Assembly (NCBI GenBank): GCA_021292165.1
Contig: CM037878.1
Span: 238,729,546 to 238,793,545 of the forward strand
Direction: 5' to 3'
DNA length: 64,000 nucleotides
DNA from: Shinisaurus crocodilurus
Taxonomy: Eukaryota; Chordata; Lepidosauria; Squamata; Shinisauridae
Numbering within the stretch: position 1 is the first letter of the stretch; each line of letters begins with the position of its first letter. Both the position numbers and the translations under genes were made by a program. Below, piece after piece: positions 34,060-45,501 of the stretch. The notes under the pieces were generated by a model. That model was not told where the DNA came from, searched no databases, and saw nothing but the letters and a program-made list of their open reading frames with translations.

Positions 34060-34560
34060 TGTACATGATAATAACAAGCATTTATACAGGACGTTGAAAT
34101 ATTCAAGACACTTCATGTACATTAACTTGTAGTAATGATTACAACAACCCTGTAAGGTGGATCAGTACTGTTTTCCCCATATTGTAGATGGGGAGGGAAG
34201 CTGGGGCTGGGAAAGCGCAGCTTACCTAAGGCCATCTAGTGAGTTAATGGGTGTTTTCAGACAGAGGGCTCCTAGCACTTTTGATCAGAAGGTATTCTGT
34301 CTCCCCCCCCCCCTGACAGATATTTTTGCAGTAAGAAAAGAAAAAAAAGATGTGGTGAGAAAACATGGGAGGGTTACGAGTGGAAGATGACATAGTCTGG
34401 ATTCCCTGTAAAATTCCATGAATAAGGCAGAGTGATGGCATGATACAAGTCTCATCTGGAAGCATACTATGGCAGATGTGAGATTTGAATCAGGGATGTA
34501 TTGATTTGTATGTAGCTCAGTTGCTTAGCCACTACACTACATCCAGCAGAATGAGGAGGC
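34060..34560 (-). mobile_element. MIR-like SINE, antisense, split
   Basis: The left part (GCATTTATACAGGACGTTGA, ACAACCCTGTAAGGTGGA, TATTGTAGATGGGGAG) and the right part (GAATCAGGGATGTATTG, CTCAGTTGCTTAGCCACTAC) are the tail and the tRNA-like head of an antisense MIR-type SINE. A DNA repeat at about 34245-34480 separates them. Confidence 0.6.
34245..34480. mobile_element. DNA element (CCATGAATAAGGC family), copy 1
   Basis: Shared order with 45906-46130: AGGGCTCCTAGC, CAGAAGGTATTCTGTCTC, AAATTCCATGAATAAGGCAG and CTCATCTGGAAGC. The ends are roughly inverse (TTTTCAGACAGAGGGCT against GTCTCATCTGGAAGC). It is inserted in a SINE. Class is unknown. Confidence 0.55.
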
Positions 34561-35057
34561 AGAGTCTTAAGATGATAAATTGGACTTTACCACTTCAGGT
34601 GGAAGATGAGGGATCACAGTTTTGAATAGTTACTCAAACTTTTAAAAAACTTCCCTGCAAGTTTTTTTTTGAAAAACCTAGTACAGCAGGAAGCAAGCTC
34701 CCTGCTGTGCTAATTTTCTACTTGTAGGGAATTGATTTTGTGTGTGTGTTTAATATGGGACTGTTTCCAAACATTGTAGAGTCTGAAGAGGTAAAATCCA
34801 TTCTACTACCTCAGAGCTTCTATATCTATGTATAGACCTAGCCAAAGAGAGATAGAGAGCTTTGTTGTCCCCCTTTGGTCTCATATGAGATTTTTGTAGG
34901 GATCAAGGCATAGAAACACTTGAGAAACCACCCTTTGAGAAAAACTTTGCTTCATCTTATGGTTTGTTTCCAAACCTAGAGCAAATGTAAGTCAGAACCA
35001 TCTCCACCATGAGTTTCTGAGTTCCATTAAAGGACAGCAAATTATTGTTGTTGTTGA

Positions 35058-35100
<43 letters not shown>

Positions 35101-35845
35101 CTCTTAGAATTTTCCATTACAGGTCTCAAAATATCTTAAACTGGCCCTGATGTCAGCCAACAGCAAAATTGTCAGCCAGCTTGATTCTTTATTTCTCCAG
35201 GAATAAATATTAAGAGTGAAGTTATTACAATAATCCTTCTCATCTATCAAACATTTGGATCTGGTCAAGATCTAGTAATCTTTATTTGGCTAAATACATC
35301 CCAAGTGTGTGTGTGTGTGTGTGTGTGTGTATCAACAGAATTTCCCTAATTTACTTATCTGAAAATTCTAGTAATCTGAATCCTACATATACTTCCCATG
35401 AAGTCGGTATAAACAGCTCTTACCAAAATGTTTGAATAACTATACAGTTTAGATACAGAGCTTTTCTACACCAGGTTGTTAATCACTGTATCTACTTTCG
35501 GTTTCATTGCAGAATTGAAATCCGAGCTCTGCACAAAGAGCTTTTCTTTTCCTGCTTTTCTGCTACATAACCTCTAGGTGGCACTGTGCTATAGCAGCAT
35601 AGCATAAATACACAAGTAGTTCTACTTTCAAAAATAATACCTCATTTTCCCCATTCTAAACCCCTCCGGGAAAGTGCTTGTAAAAAACAGAAGCAAAATT
35701 GGAGGATCACAATGTCATCTAAAGAACCCATAAACAACCATGATTAGGGAATGACAAGCACAAAATAAATGCCTTGTGTAGGAAAGCTCACAATGGCTGT
35801 TGCCATTGTCTCTTTTTGCCCTCCTCAGATCCTAGGTGAGGTTTC
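34561..35845. other. Intergenic; (GAT)n and (GT)n microsatellites
   Basis: A GAT repeat of about 13 units lies at 35060-35099 and a GT repeat at 35306-35331. No gene or exon was found. Confidence 0.5.
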
Positions 35846-35849
35846 CCCA

Positions 35850-35975
35850 ACCCAATGCCCTGCAGATGTTTCAGACTACAACTCCCATCAGCCCCAGCCA
35901 ACATGCCCTATGGTCAGGAATTATGGGAATTATAGTCCAAAACATCTGGAAAGCACTAGGTTGGGGAAGGCTGGC
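35850..35975. mobile_element. Palindromic MITE, hAT type
   Basis: It has arms CAGATGTTTCAGACTACAAC and TATAGTCCAAAACATCTGG, with TTTCCCCAACCC and GGTTGGGGAAGG outside. It lies directly beyond the stop codon of the olfactory receptor, within about 10 bp, so it may sit in that gene's 3' UTR. Confidence 0.7.
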
Positions 35976-36908
35976 CTAGCCTGACGAGAAATACTTCTTG
36001 GCCATTCTCATCAGGGCAGCCTTTACCTCTTTATTCCTTAGACTATAGATAATTGGATTTAACATGGGTGTTACAATGCAGTACAGTGACGAAACCAACG
36101 TATCTATATCCAGGGAGTACCCTGAACTGGGCCTGTTATAATTGAAGTTGGCAGTACTATAGAATATCACAACCACAGTCAGGTGCGAAGCACAGGTGGA
36201 GAAAGCCTTAGCTCTGCCCTTAGAAGAGTTGATCCTCAGGATGGTGCTGATGATGTGGATGTAGGAGACCAGAGTGAAGAGACAGGGGCTGAGTCCTATC
36301 AAGGCACTGGCTAGATGGAGCACAGCTTCATTGATGGAAGTGTCTGAGCAAGAGAGCTTCAGAAGCAAGGGGACATCACAGAAGAAGTGGCTGAGCTCAC
36401 GGGACTTGCAGATGGTTAAGGACAATGTGAGGAGAGTGTGTACCAGTGAGTTTGTCATGCCACACAACCAGGAGAACGCTGCCATCTTCACACAAGTCCT
36501 TTTGCTCATTATGCTAGAATAATGCAAGGGGTTACAGATAGCCACATATCGGTCATACGCCATAACCGCCAACAGTACACATTCTGTTCCTGCACAAGTG
36601 ATGAGGAAGAACAGCTGGGTAACGCATCCCGCATATGAGATCGTTTTCCTTGTTCGAAAGAAGTTAGCCAGCATAACGGGGACTGTGGCAGAGGTATAAC
36701 AAATGTCTAGAAATGACAGGTTGCTGAGGAAATAGTACATAGGTGTGTGAAGGGACAGATCACTTCTGATCAGGGTTAGGATCAGAGTGTTTCCTACTAG
36801 AGTTATTGAGTAGATGGCTAAGAATGCTAAAAAGAAGAGAACGTAGAAGTCAGGGTGGTTCGAAAAGCCGATGAAAACAAATTCCTCTATGAAGGTTTGG
36901 TTTTCCAT
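35976..36908 (-). CDS. Olfactory receptor, OR5V1-like
   Basis: An intact odorant receptor, a class A G-protein-coupled receptor of the plasma membrane of olfactory neurons that signals through the olfactory G protein. The product is 310 residues, a usual length. Seen in it: an N-glycosylation site NQT at residues 3-5; GN in TM1 (GNTLIL); LHTPMYYFLSNLSFLD at the TM2 start; a conserved TM3 Cys; MAYDRYVAICNPLHYS at the end of TM3; HFFCD in loop 2; KAFSTCASHL at TM6; PMLNPIIYSLRN in TM7. There are no stops or frameshifts. The TM2 stretch FLDICYTSATVP and the HFFCDVPLLLKLSC block resemble the OR5V1 group (class II). The start is the first ATG, and just upstream on the minus strand a pyrimidine-rich tract ending in CAG marks a likely splice acceptor. 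No second receptor is in the window, so it is isolated here. The ligand is unknown. Confidence 0.95.
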   Translation of the reverse strand: MENQTFIEEFVFIGFSNHPDFYVLFFLAFLAIYSITLVGNTLILTLIRSDLSLHTPMYYFLSNLSFLDICYTSATVPVMLANFFRTRKTISYAGCVTQLFFLITCAGTECVLLAVMAYDRYVAICNPLHYSSIMSKRTCVKMAAFSWLCGMTNSLVHTLLTLSLTICKSRELSHFFCDVPLLLKLSCSDTSINEAVLHLASALIGLSPCLFTLVSYIHIISTILRINSSKGRAKAFSTCASHLTVVVIFYSTANFNYNRPSSGYSLDIDTLVSSLYCIVTPMLNPIIYSLRNKEVKAALMRMAKKYFSSG

Positions 36909-36918
36909 TTGCTTGGGG

Positions 36919-36945
36919 CTGTTTCAAAAAAGGAAAGGAAGAACC
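36919..36945 (-). promoter_or_regulatory. Likely splice acceptor before the receptor start
   Basis: On the minus strand TTCTTCCTTTCCTTTTTTG is followed by AAACAG and then, ten bases later, by the ATG. Olfactory receptor genes usually have a noncoding 5' exon spliced just before the coding exon. The AG is at 36919-36920. Confidence 0.6.
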
Positions 36946-37750
36946 TTTCAAAAACAGAATAATAATCAGTATGTTGAAAACACTTGAGATGCAAGTCGAA
37001 GAGTTAGCAATTTACCCCAAAGAAGCAAAAACTGGCACCGATGTCTTCAAATCAAGTGAAATCCAAGTCACACTTTGCTACAGAATTAACCCCACAGTTA
37101 TTATTTCATCAATGGGATGGCAGGTGTGTGTGTGTTGTTTATATAGAAGAGCTCATAACCCAGTACCCTAGCAGCTGATCAACAGAAATAGAGAAACAAA
37201 AGCCAAGGTGAATGCGTGGGGGGGGGGATAGGGCTTAGAGTAAGTAGATGTGCTGATATGCATATTATTTACTGTACAACTGTGCTATTGGGTTATCATC
37301 AAAAAAAGTCAACATTATCTTGGTCCCTTATGTAGCCCCCAAGTTCATGTAACTTATAAAAATCATTTCTGTTTATTTGTTCTACCTGGTTCTGCAGCAT
37401 TTCCCGCATGATTTCTTGAATATACATATAAAAATTACATGCTATCTGCAGACAATCCCTGCAGTACATTTTGGAACTATAGTGATCAACATTTTGCCAG
37501 AGTTCCAAAATGGACTGCAATATTGAACCTGTGTACTGTTATATAGAAGCTGCATTCCCACAACTGCAAAACACTGTTTGAATGAAAAGTATAAACCAGA
37601 TTTAAGTTCCTTGTCCTGCGAATAATGTTGATTTCTACAACATAGTTACTCCTTGAAAAGCAACATTTTAATTTTTCTGTTGCATTATATTTATACTGAT
37701 CTTTTGCAATTAAACAGCTTCATTGTTCTTGATATAATATCCGTTATTTG
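36946..37750. other. Intergenic, nothing recognised
   Basis: No gene and no named repeat were found. The 5' noncoding exon and promoter of the olfactory receptor would be expected in this direction, but I cannot identify them. Confidence 0.4.
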
Positions 37751-37756
37751 GATAGC

Positions 37757-38030
37757 GCTGGCCCTATCCTTAGGGAAAATGAGGCTGCTGCCTCAGGCAG
37801 CTGATTTTGGTGGCATGTTATTTATTTAATCTATTATTGTTGAATTTTTACTGCCAGGGAGAGGAAGAGGCATTTGTGTGATTTTCTGCTTTCATTTCCA
37901 AAATACCTTGGTCTTTTGATGCCTCACTCACTGTGCTGCACTCTGCACCTTTTCCTCAGCCATGCTGGCTGGAGATTATGCGAGTTCTAGTCCAACACTT
38001 CTGGAGGGCAACAGGTTGGGGAAGGTTGAA
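37757..38030. mobile_element. hAT-like fragments (CCTCAGGCAGCTG type and palindrome arm)
   Basis: The left part CTGCTGCCTCAGGCAGCTGA plus GAATTTTTACTGCCAGGGAG and GATTTTCTGCTTTC matches 46530-46650 block for block. The right part CATGCTGGCTGGAGATTATG, GTCCAACACTTCTGG and GGTTGGGGAAGG is one arm of the palindromic family. Confidence 0.55.
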
Positions 38031-38034
38031 CTAT

Positions 38035-39540
38035 AAGTTCTAGTAAGGAGAGCAGAGCACGTCTTTTACACAGGAGTTTTCTGAAACTAGTAAGTCATGA
38101 ACTTTGGCTGAGAAAAACAAGCGTTTATTCTATCTCTGCTCGGTTGCTGTGGGTACGTTTTTGTTCCCTTGTTGACGCCACTTGCAGCGGTGCCTCTCTT
38201 TACAGGTGCTGGATGTCCACTGTTATGCAGCACCTCACAAACTTTAATTTTTAAAAATGGCCTCCTCATGGAGCTACAGAGAGAAAATGCATCTCAAGAT
38301 GCTGGAGAATATAACTTTATTTTCAATAAAGCTCATGGAAGCCATTTTTAATAATTCCTGGGGCACTGGTTTCTACCCAATAAGTCATTTATGGACAATT
38401 TTCTCTTTTGAGGCAAGACACACACACACACAACTCTTATTTTACCAACTTATTTTTTCTGCCACCTATACAGCAAAATAACTTATTTAGTTCCCACATC
38501 CTTGAAGCAAGATTAATTTTTAAAAATATCTCTTACCTCATAAATAATTTCCACGTGCCACAGCACAGTAAAGCTTCGTCTTTCCTTCTTTACCCTTACA
38601 CTGCATATACTAAGTTGATCTTGTTTCGTAGTTTTTCTTTGCATCCTACGGGGTGCATATTTTCTCATAAAAATGTAATTCCTACTAAATCAAAGATAAG
38701 CTTTTGTAGCTGAAATTTATATTTATTACTATTCTTTAGGCAGAACATCGATTTGGACGTTTTCATGAGAAATTATTTTGTTTATCCCAAATAAAACATT
38801 TATGCAGCTCCTTACAGCTTGTGTGCAGGTTAACCCTACATTTTCTCACAGAGGAGCAAATCAAATCCATAAGATTAATAATGCCTGAGATCCAAGGACC
38901 TTTAAAATGAGTACTTTGTGAGCTTCAGACCTGTTTTTTCTCAATTAGCATCACCCCACCCCCCAACACACACCAACACACTTTTATAGCAAGCTACATC
39001 TGAATTTGGGTGGAGTTTCAAAAGCAGCTGATGATGATATGAGATGGAAATCAGTTGTTTGAAGAAAAGGAAGTCCAGATTTCTATGGGCTATCTCAAGA
39101 TGACAGCCTAAGCAGCAGCTGTTTGGATCCCATCCAATATCTCTGTATACTGTAAATAGGAGTTACAAGTGGAACCTCATTCCAGCCACTCCATTCCGTT
39201 CCTCCTCCCCATTCCCATTCTCCATCTCCCCCAGCACAACAGTCAGTCAGCTTTCCATGGTCACTGAACATGGTCAGCCCTAATTGCACTATTTGGAGTT
39301 TCCTCTCCCAATGTTTTTATCCCTGAAGATTTTTTGTACATCTGCAAACTTGGGGTTGATACCTCTTTCTTGTGAGTCGATGATGCCATTTTGGCTCCAT
39401 AAGGACTGACAGTCAAAGAATTTACCTTGCTAGTAATATATATGATGGTACAGAAAAATATTATTTTATTTGTAGGCCAGATGATCAAGATAGTATTTAA
39501 ACACCTTCAACCTGATCTAGGAGATTTGCAAATGTATGCT
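38035..39540. other. Intergenic, nothing recognised
   Basis: This is AT-rich sequence without exon-like frames. There is a short CA repeat at 38418-38431, and no repeat family can be named. Confidence 0.4.
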
Positions 39541-39544
39541 GATG

Positions 39545-39690
39545 TATTGTTTTAATTGATATTTTGATTGGGCCATTTACTGATTTTAATTGTTTTATTG
39601 TATATCTTGTTGCTGTTTTCATTTGCATTGTAAACCGCCCTGTGGTAAAGATTATGAAGGGCAGTATATGAATGCTTTAAACGAACAAAG
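39545..39690 (+). mobile_element. LINE-type 3' tail
   Basis: TTTTAATTGTTTTATTG, GCATTGTAAACCGCCCTGTG and GGGCAGTATATGAATG are the same tail design as the element at 50440-50860 (CACCGCTCTGGAATC, AGCGGTATATAAATG). It has no coding sequence. Confidence 0.55.
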
Positions 39691-39919
39691 AGATGCACAT
39701 AAATAAGCTTGGTTCTGGTTCTGATCACAGATTCCTAGCTTGAGCATGTGCTGAGAAGCACTGCGTTCCTTAATTCTTAGCATCTGACCACCCTCCTGAG
39801 CCAATATTCTGCACCTAGGTCTAGATGGTGGATCTCAGGGTTGCGGTAAAAAAAACAAAGCAGATCCTACAAGCCTGATCTGCCTACCCCTTGTCTACCT
39901 AGCCCAATGCTGTCTACAC

Positions 39920-40066
39920 CAGAATTCCCCAAGCTGCTGCCCTCCAGATGTATTGGATTACAACTCCCACCATCCCCAGACAGCATAATGGATGGGCTGG
40001 CAGGAAGATGGTGGGAGCGGAGCTGTAGTTCAATGTATCTGGAGGGCACCAGCTTGAGGAAGACTG
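39920..40066. mobile_element. hAT-type palindromic MITE, complete
   Basis: This 147-bp element starts CAGAATTCCCCAAGC and ends GCTTGAGGAAGACTG, with perfect 8-bp duplications GTCTACAC at 39912-39919 and 40067-40074. Confidence 0.9.
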
Positions 40067-40611
40067 GTCTACACGGACTGTCAGTAGGTCTGCAACATTC
40101 CAGGCATACCCTGTTGTCAGCTGGTTTGTGAGACCCTTACAGTTCTCTAATACAATTCAAGGGAATAGGGAGAAGCAAAAAGGAAACTGATGTGTATGTG
40201 CAGAGGAGGTGCACCTGATTCTTACTCTTTCTTACTCTCTTAGAGTTAGCCACATTGAAATTCATGGGACTTAAGTTAGTCATGACTAACTGAAACTCCA
40301 TGGATTTTAATGGATTTACTCTAAGTATGCCTAAGTCTGGGTCCAAACCAATATGAATTTCTCATTGGTGCAGACTTCCATATTCTCAACTTTAGAAGCA
40401 ATTTCCTAACAATTCTATCCATCAACCCAGACTGACGTAGTCTTGAAATATCTTGTTTTATTTTTACATTATTTTCTACAGGCCACATGATAATTTGCTT
40501 TTTGGTAGAGTTCTCAGCATACAGAATTGGAATGGATGCTATAGGATTGGTCACCTTGTCTGACCTTCTGCTCTGAAGCAGGGTGTGTTCTGTATTTAAA
40601 ACTCTCCTCCC

Positions 40612-40775
40612 GAAGATGCCATAGCTTAGTGGCAGAGCATTGTGTGATGTGCAGGAGGTCACAGGTTCAGTATAAAAGGATTGCATGTGCTGGGAAAGTC
40701 CCCTTCTTGAATACTGGAGAACCACTGCCAGCCAGAGCACACACAGCACTGAGCTGGGTAGACCAACAAGCTCAC
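40612..40775 (+). mobile_element. tRNA-derived SINE
   Basis: GCCATAGCTTAGTGGCAGAGC (A-box region, 40618-40638) and GGTCACAGGTTCAGT (B box) mark the tRNA-like head. The body GGGAAAGTCCCCTTCTTGAA, TGGAGAACCACTGCCAGCCA follows. It is the same family as 5866-6060 but in sense orientation and truncated at the 3' side. Confidence 0.75.
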
Positions 40776-40899
40776 TCAGGGCCAATCAACATGTTATGTC
40801 GGAGATTCGTGATCAGATCTTTGACATCTTCCTCTTTTCATAAAAGCACTTGCAGGGGAAGAGCAACTTGGATGGAGGCATGGTGTGGAGGCAGAGGTT

Positions 40900-40933
40900 T
40901 TAACTCATCACACACACACACACACACACACAC
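40900..40933 (+). repeat. (CA)n microsatellite
   Basis: Perfect CA repeat of about 12 units at 40910-40933, preceded by non-repeat sequence. Confidence 0.8.
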
Positions 40934-41634
40934 TGACTTCCTGATGCAAATCACACCTCTGAAGATACTGGTAGCTGTGGAGAGGAAATAATATAGGCAT
41001 CCGTACTGTACCTGTATGCTTTCCCCTCTATGGCTAATATATATTTTTTAATTCAAGAAATTTATACTCTGCTTTTTCCTTCTAAAAAAGGGTTGCTCAA
41101 AGTGGCTTTCAAAATATAAAAAGCATAAAAAACAATAATCATTAAACATGTTTACAACAAGTTAGAGTGGCAGCAAAGACAAAAACACAATGCATCAAAA
41201 CCAGCAGTTAGTAAGTAAAATTAAACAACAAAAGCAAACTACAGTACAGAATCTTTTCACCCAGGCATAAACTGAGTGGTTATTCTGGATATAAAAAATG
41301 AATATTGGATTGAAATATCTGGAGTCTGGAACACATCTCATTCCCTTTGTGTTGGTACTCCCATGCTGGCAAATTAAAAGAAATTTCAACTGACCAATCC
41401 GGATAAGGATAGAAGAACATCTCCATATTCTTACATGCTCTTCACTTTCGAACAGTAAGAAGATCTAGGAGAAGTACTACCTGGTTTAGAAAGCGCACTA
41501 GAGACGGTGCCTTTTGCTTTATTTTTAAATATACAAATAGAGCGTAACTGGAGGCAAATAGGCATTCCTTCATCAGGTAGAAAGAAACTTGTGTATGTGC
41601 CTCCTCCCTCAAGACTGCACTGCACCCCAGTTTC

Positions 41635-41800
41635 TAATGTGGTGTAGTGGTCAGTGTGTTGGACCAGGACCTGGGAGACATGGGTTCAAATCCCCACTCC
41701 AATCAGGCAACACTCTGGGCAAACCCATAGTGATAAACCCATTCACAGCAATTAGATGGACAAACTCACAGCATTATTTCATGTTTGCTCTCAAGTAAAG
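41635..41800 (+). mobile_element. MIR-like SINE, 5' part
   Basis: ATGTGGTGTAGTGGTCAGTG, GGACCAGGACCTGGGAGA and GGTTCAAATCCCCACTC are the A- and B-box regions of a MIR-like tRNA-derived SINE in sense orientation. The downstream body is diverged. Antisense relatives are at 795-1290 and 34060-34560. Confidence 0.7.
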
Positions 41801-42340
41801 TATGAAGAGTGATTGCTGGTCTACGCATGAATGTACATCACTCCATCTATCGCTCACACAGCTCAGTGTGGAAACAGTATCCATTAAAACGCATTGTCAG
41901 ATGATGTGAACATTCTGCCTCTTGCATTGGAGGTGGATGTTTCACACTTGCTGGTTATCACAATCTTGCATTTAGTGATGAGCAAACGTGTGAACTCACA
42001 CTTTTTAGTACAGAAATACTTACCAGCCTTCACAAATGGATCAAGCTTAAATTTCAGATTTGTCTGTTTCATTCCTGGCAGTTGGCCCCTAGTAAGAATG
42101 AGTCTAGAGTTCTTTAGACAGAACAATGTGATTTCAGAATATAAAATGCTGTTAAGAAAAATATATGGGCACCTACCGTACTTGCAATTGCTATATTTAA
42201 CAATGAACGACTGCATTGCTTCTTCTCAGACTCCTATAGATTAATTCAGGGAGCCGTATTTAACTATCAGTCTAAGACCTGGGGGACATACTGTATTCAG
42301 GGAAGCATCTCAGGGACATATTTAAAAAACAGGTAATTAA
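41801..42340. other. Unrecognised; overlapping frames on both strands
   Basis: Frames of 116 codons (41894-42244, plus) and 110 codons (41884-42216, minus) overlap here. Neither has a family motif that I recognise, neither is bounded by splice signals in a convincing way, and each would exclude the other. Most likely this is chance or an old unknown repeat. Confidence 0.3.
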
Positions 42341-42344
42341 AGAT

Positions 42345-42432
42345 GCAATCCTATACATGTTTACCTGGGAGTAAGTCCCATTGAATTCAGTGGGGCTTAC
42401 TTCTGGGTAGACAATTATAGGATTGCACTGTA
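42345..42432. mobile_element. Fold-back MITE, GCAATCCTATACATGTTTAC family
   Basis: Arms TGCAATCCTATACATG, GGGAGTAAGTCCCATTGAA and TTCAGTGGGGCTTACTTCTG, ATTATAGGATTGCA pair with each other. Related units are at 13488-13530 (half), 50886-50966 and 53601-53690. Confidence 0.72.
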
Positions 42433-42847
42433 AACTGTTCGTTGCTTTTAAGAAAAATAGCAAAAAATAATATGACATTTACCTGTCTAGAGAATATATA
42501 TGATGAAACCCTGGCAGCATTAAAAGTCAGTCGGCATTTTGCCATTGTTTCATTTGAATAAGAATTTCATTTATGGTGAATAATGATAAAAGATGCTATT
42601 CAGGTTACAAACTGAATTTTATTTGAAGATCTGGTTTGGGGTATAATTTTCTAAGAAATAGCTCTTTCAGTTAACTTCAAACTAGGATATTCCCAAAACT
42701 TATATTTTATTCTCCAACAGCAGTTGGTGCTGAAACCCTGAAAATACGTGTGATGCAAACTTCACCCATCTTTGCAGGGATAGATAGTTCCTTGCAGCAA
42801 TGTGTTATTTTACCTAGTATGCAAAATGCACTGGGGGTGTTGTAATT

Positions 42848-42950
42848 AAGGGTGCAATCCTATGCATGTTTACTACTCATGCTGGCTGGGGACTGCTAGG
42901 AGTTGTAGGACTTTTTTCTGTCTAAATAGGCATAGGATTGTGCCCCAAGT
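42848..42950. mobile_element. GCATGTTTAGACAGA fold-back MITE, internally deleted
   Basis: GTGCAATCCTATGCATGTTT is followed directly by CTCATGCTGGCTGGGGACTG, GGAGTTGTAGGAC, TTTTTTCTGTCTAAATAGGC and ATAGGATTGTGCCC. The left arm's inner half is missing. Confidence 0.68.
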
Positions 42951-43654
42951 GACCCAAATCTGAAATGACTGAAGGAACTGCATGCAAATACAAATGTAGC
43001 ATAGAACATGCCTTGCTCTTTGCCACTTTTATGTTCAGTGTAAGATATTGTTGGATTACTCTGAATATCACATTTTCTACTTCATATTCATACTAGAGCT
43101 CAGAGCTGATCTACCTGAGCCAATGTACTCCTATTCAGTTCCAGTCCTTGGAAGGGTTTCAATGCTTGACAGAATAAGCTATCCATCCCTTTCTTTTCTT
43201 ATTTTTTTAGCTCAGGGGGCTTGCTAACCATATTGCTGCAGATTTGGACACTGCAGAATGAAGACGTCCCACCTGGTGATAATTAAGTCACTTCCATTTC
43301 CTGATCTGAACTTTCCAGGGAAAGTATCTCAGGTGATTCCATTCTAACTCCCCACCAAATTTTCTCCATCTCCAAATTTTCTCCATTTTCTCAGACCCTC
43401 TTGCCTCATGCCAATATCCATTGGGCTTGGGATCAAAATTATTATTTTATTGTAATTTATATAGTGCCATCAATGTGCACGACACTTTACAGAACAATGG
43501 CAAGAAGACAGGTTCTTGCCACAAGGAACATATATCATACATTTTGACATAAGATTTGACATAAGGGATGCAACAGAGGGAGGTGAGGATGATAAAAGGC
43601 GAGGATAGATTGGAGAATATGCATTCAGTCTTATGACACATATTTACAGAGAAG

Positions 43655-44010
43655 AGAAGACTATGGGGACACATGATAGAACACTTAAAATACCTGGACA
43701 GAAGTCACACAGAAGAGAGCAAAGACTTGTTCTCTGCTGCCCAGAGGGCAGGATTAGATCTTATGTGCTTAAGTTACAGGACAGTAGATTTTGGCTGAAC
43801 AGTAAGAGAAACTCCTTAATGGTAAGAGCAGTTTGACAATAGAACCAGTTACTGGGGGTGGGGTGGGGATGGGCTCCCCCTTTCTAGAGGTCTACAAGCA
43901 AAGGCTATATGGCCATCTGTTGGGAAAGCTCTAGGCCTGGATATCCTGTGTCAAGCAGGGGACTAGGCTAGATGGCCTACAACGGCCTGTGAAACTGTAT
44001 GACTCTATGA
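43655..44010 (+). mobile_element. CR1-type LINE, 3' end, CTATGA tail
   Basis: The sequence carries the remains of the ORF2 end and 3' UTR (GGCTGAACAGTAAGAGAAAC, GGACTAGGCTAGATGGCC) and ends AACTGTATGACTCTATGA, the classic CR1 octamer-type tail. It is a different subfamily from the copy at 30531-31090. Confidence 0.8.
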
Positions 44011-44019
44011 TGAAGCCAC

Positions 44020-45180
44020 TGACTGAGTCGGCACAACACAACAACCCATTGTGGTACAAAGAGGTATGGGATATCTCTCTAAATGATAAATTAACCTGCA
44101 ATATCAAATGTCAAAAAGGACAATCGGAGAAAAACACTTTTGTAAGCATTTGGGGTAAATTTTTGGATTACGTATGTGCTGGTAAGGGGGAAGGGGAATG
44201 AACCTTGTCAAGATTTGTTATATTTTTGGAATACAGAATAATATTTGATATCTTGGTCCCAAGAGGGCGGGGGGTGCAGAATGTTAACGTTGTATTTGTT
44301 ATTGTTGTGTTATTATTTGCGATTAATTTGTTTTGGAAAAATGCAATTAAAAAAAACACTAAAAAACAACAACACAACAACCCATTGTGGGTTGCTACCC
44401 ATGATGCGTTGTCATGTCATGCGAACCCGGACTGATTTCCCCAGTCTGGCTTGTTCACGGGTAACAAGCCACCCCAACAACCAATGGGTTATTGTACCCA
44501 CAGTGGTTTGTCGTGTCGTCCGAACCTGGGTGACCAACTCCATCATAGATATAGGGAATTGGCTACGAAGCTGCTTGCCAAGTGGCTCCCGGGTGACTGC
44601 CAGTGCCAGCCACCCCCAAAGTGCCCAAGTGGCACTTGGGGACAGCGGGCACTGGCTTCCCCTATACCTGCCATGATCACAAGCCGTTTTGAGCTTGCTG
44701 CTGTTTTAAAAAATAGCACATACTTGCACATACGGTATACGAAGCCTCGGCTGGGACAATATCCAGGGGGCTGCCTGCTGCCGAAGTGCAGCAGTTACTA
44801 ACCCTGGACATTGCCCAGAAGAGACTCAAAATTGTCCCCCCCCTTCAGATTCTCTGAAGACAAGCTGTCAAAATAAACCAAAGGTACAAGGGATCTTTGC
44901 ACAGAGAAAGGGGGTGTTTTGGGATTTACATCCCCTTCACAGCAACATTGTCATCTCCCCCCCCCTCCAGCTAGTCCACATGCTGGCACCTCTAGGTGCT
45001 TGGGAAGGTGCAAAATGCACTCCCCCTTTTTCTAGGGAAAAGGAGTTTTGACAGCTAGCTGTCAAAAATCTGGGTCCCTTTAAAAAGGGGTTCTGACTGG
45101 GCAATTGGGTTTTTTTTTTACTGGGACATATACAACCATATGGCCCAGTCAAAAACCACCCATTGCCCTGTCAAAATCCC
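44020..45180. mobile_element. Large composite repeat, copy 2, with L1 inside
   Basis: It begins near GTCGGCACAACACAACAACC, resumes after the L1 with GGGTTGCTACCCATGATG and GTCATGCGAACCCG, and then carries the CTTGCCAAGTGGCTCCCGGG and CCCAAGTGGCACTTGGGGAC blocks shared with 16903-18910. Farther on, GTTTTGACAGCTAGCTGTCA and GGGACATATACA match 57370-57465. No transposase is visible. Edges are uncertain. Confidence 0.5.
44055..44370 (+). mobile_element. L1 LINE, 5'-truncated, 3' end
   Basis: A 316-bp L1 tail with the same ORF2 end as 27123-28162 (EVWDISLNDKLTCNIKC). It is flanked by a perfect 20-bp duplication AACACAACAACCCATTGTGG at 44035-44054 and 44371-44390 and ends A-rich. Confidence 0.92.
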
Positions 45181-45501
45181 CTTTTTAAAGGGCCCGAGTT
45201 GGATGGATGTCCTTTTCCCCCTGTGCTCCCCAAAATCTGCTCCAGAAGGTTGTGGGACCCTCAGGAGCACATTTGGGGCATGTGCAGGGGGTTGCAGTGA
45301 GGAGAGGACAGAGAAGTTCTGTTGCAGAAGCAGACATCTTGTTGTGCCGAGTGGATTTCCGCTCCCATGAGGTTGGACCCAACCCTGTGTTGTGTGTGTG
45401 TGACCTGGAGTGGATTTTTGTGTGGAAGTACTGTGAGCCCAAATCAGTTCTGGTACTGAAAACAAATTCCAGGGCTTGAAATTCTTTAATTCCAAGTGTA
45501 T

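Noticed and set aside
41884..42244. Overlapping 110-116 codon frames as an exon
   Set aside because: No family resemblance, no splice signals and conflicting strands.
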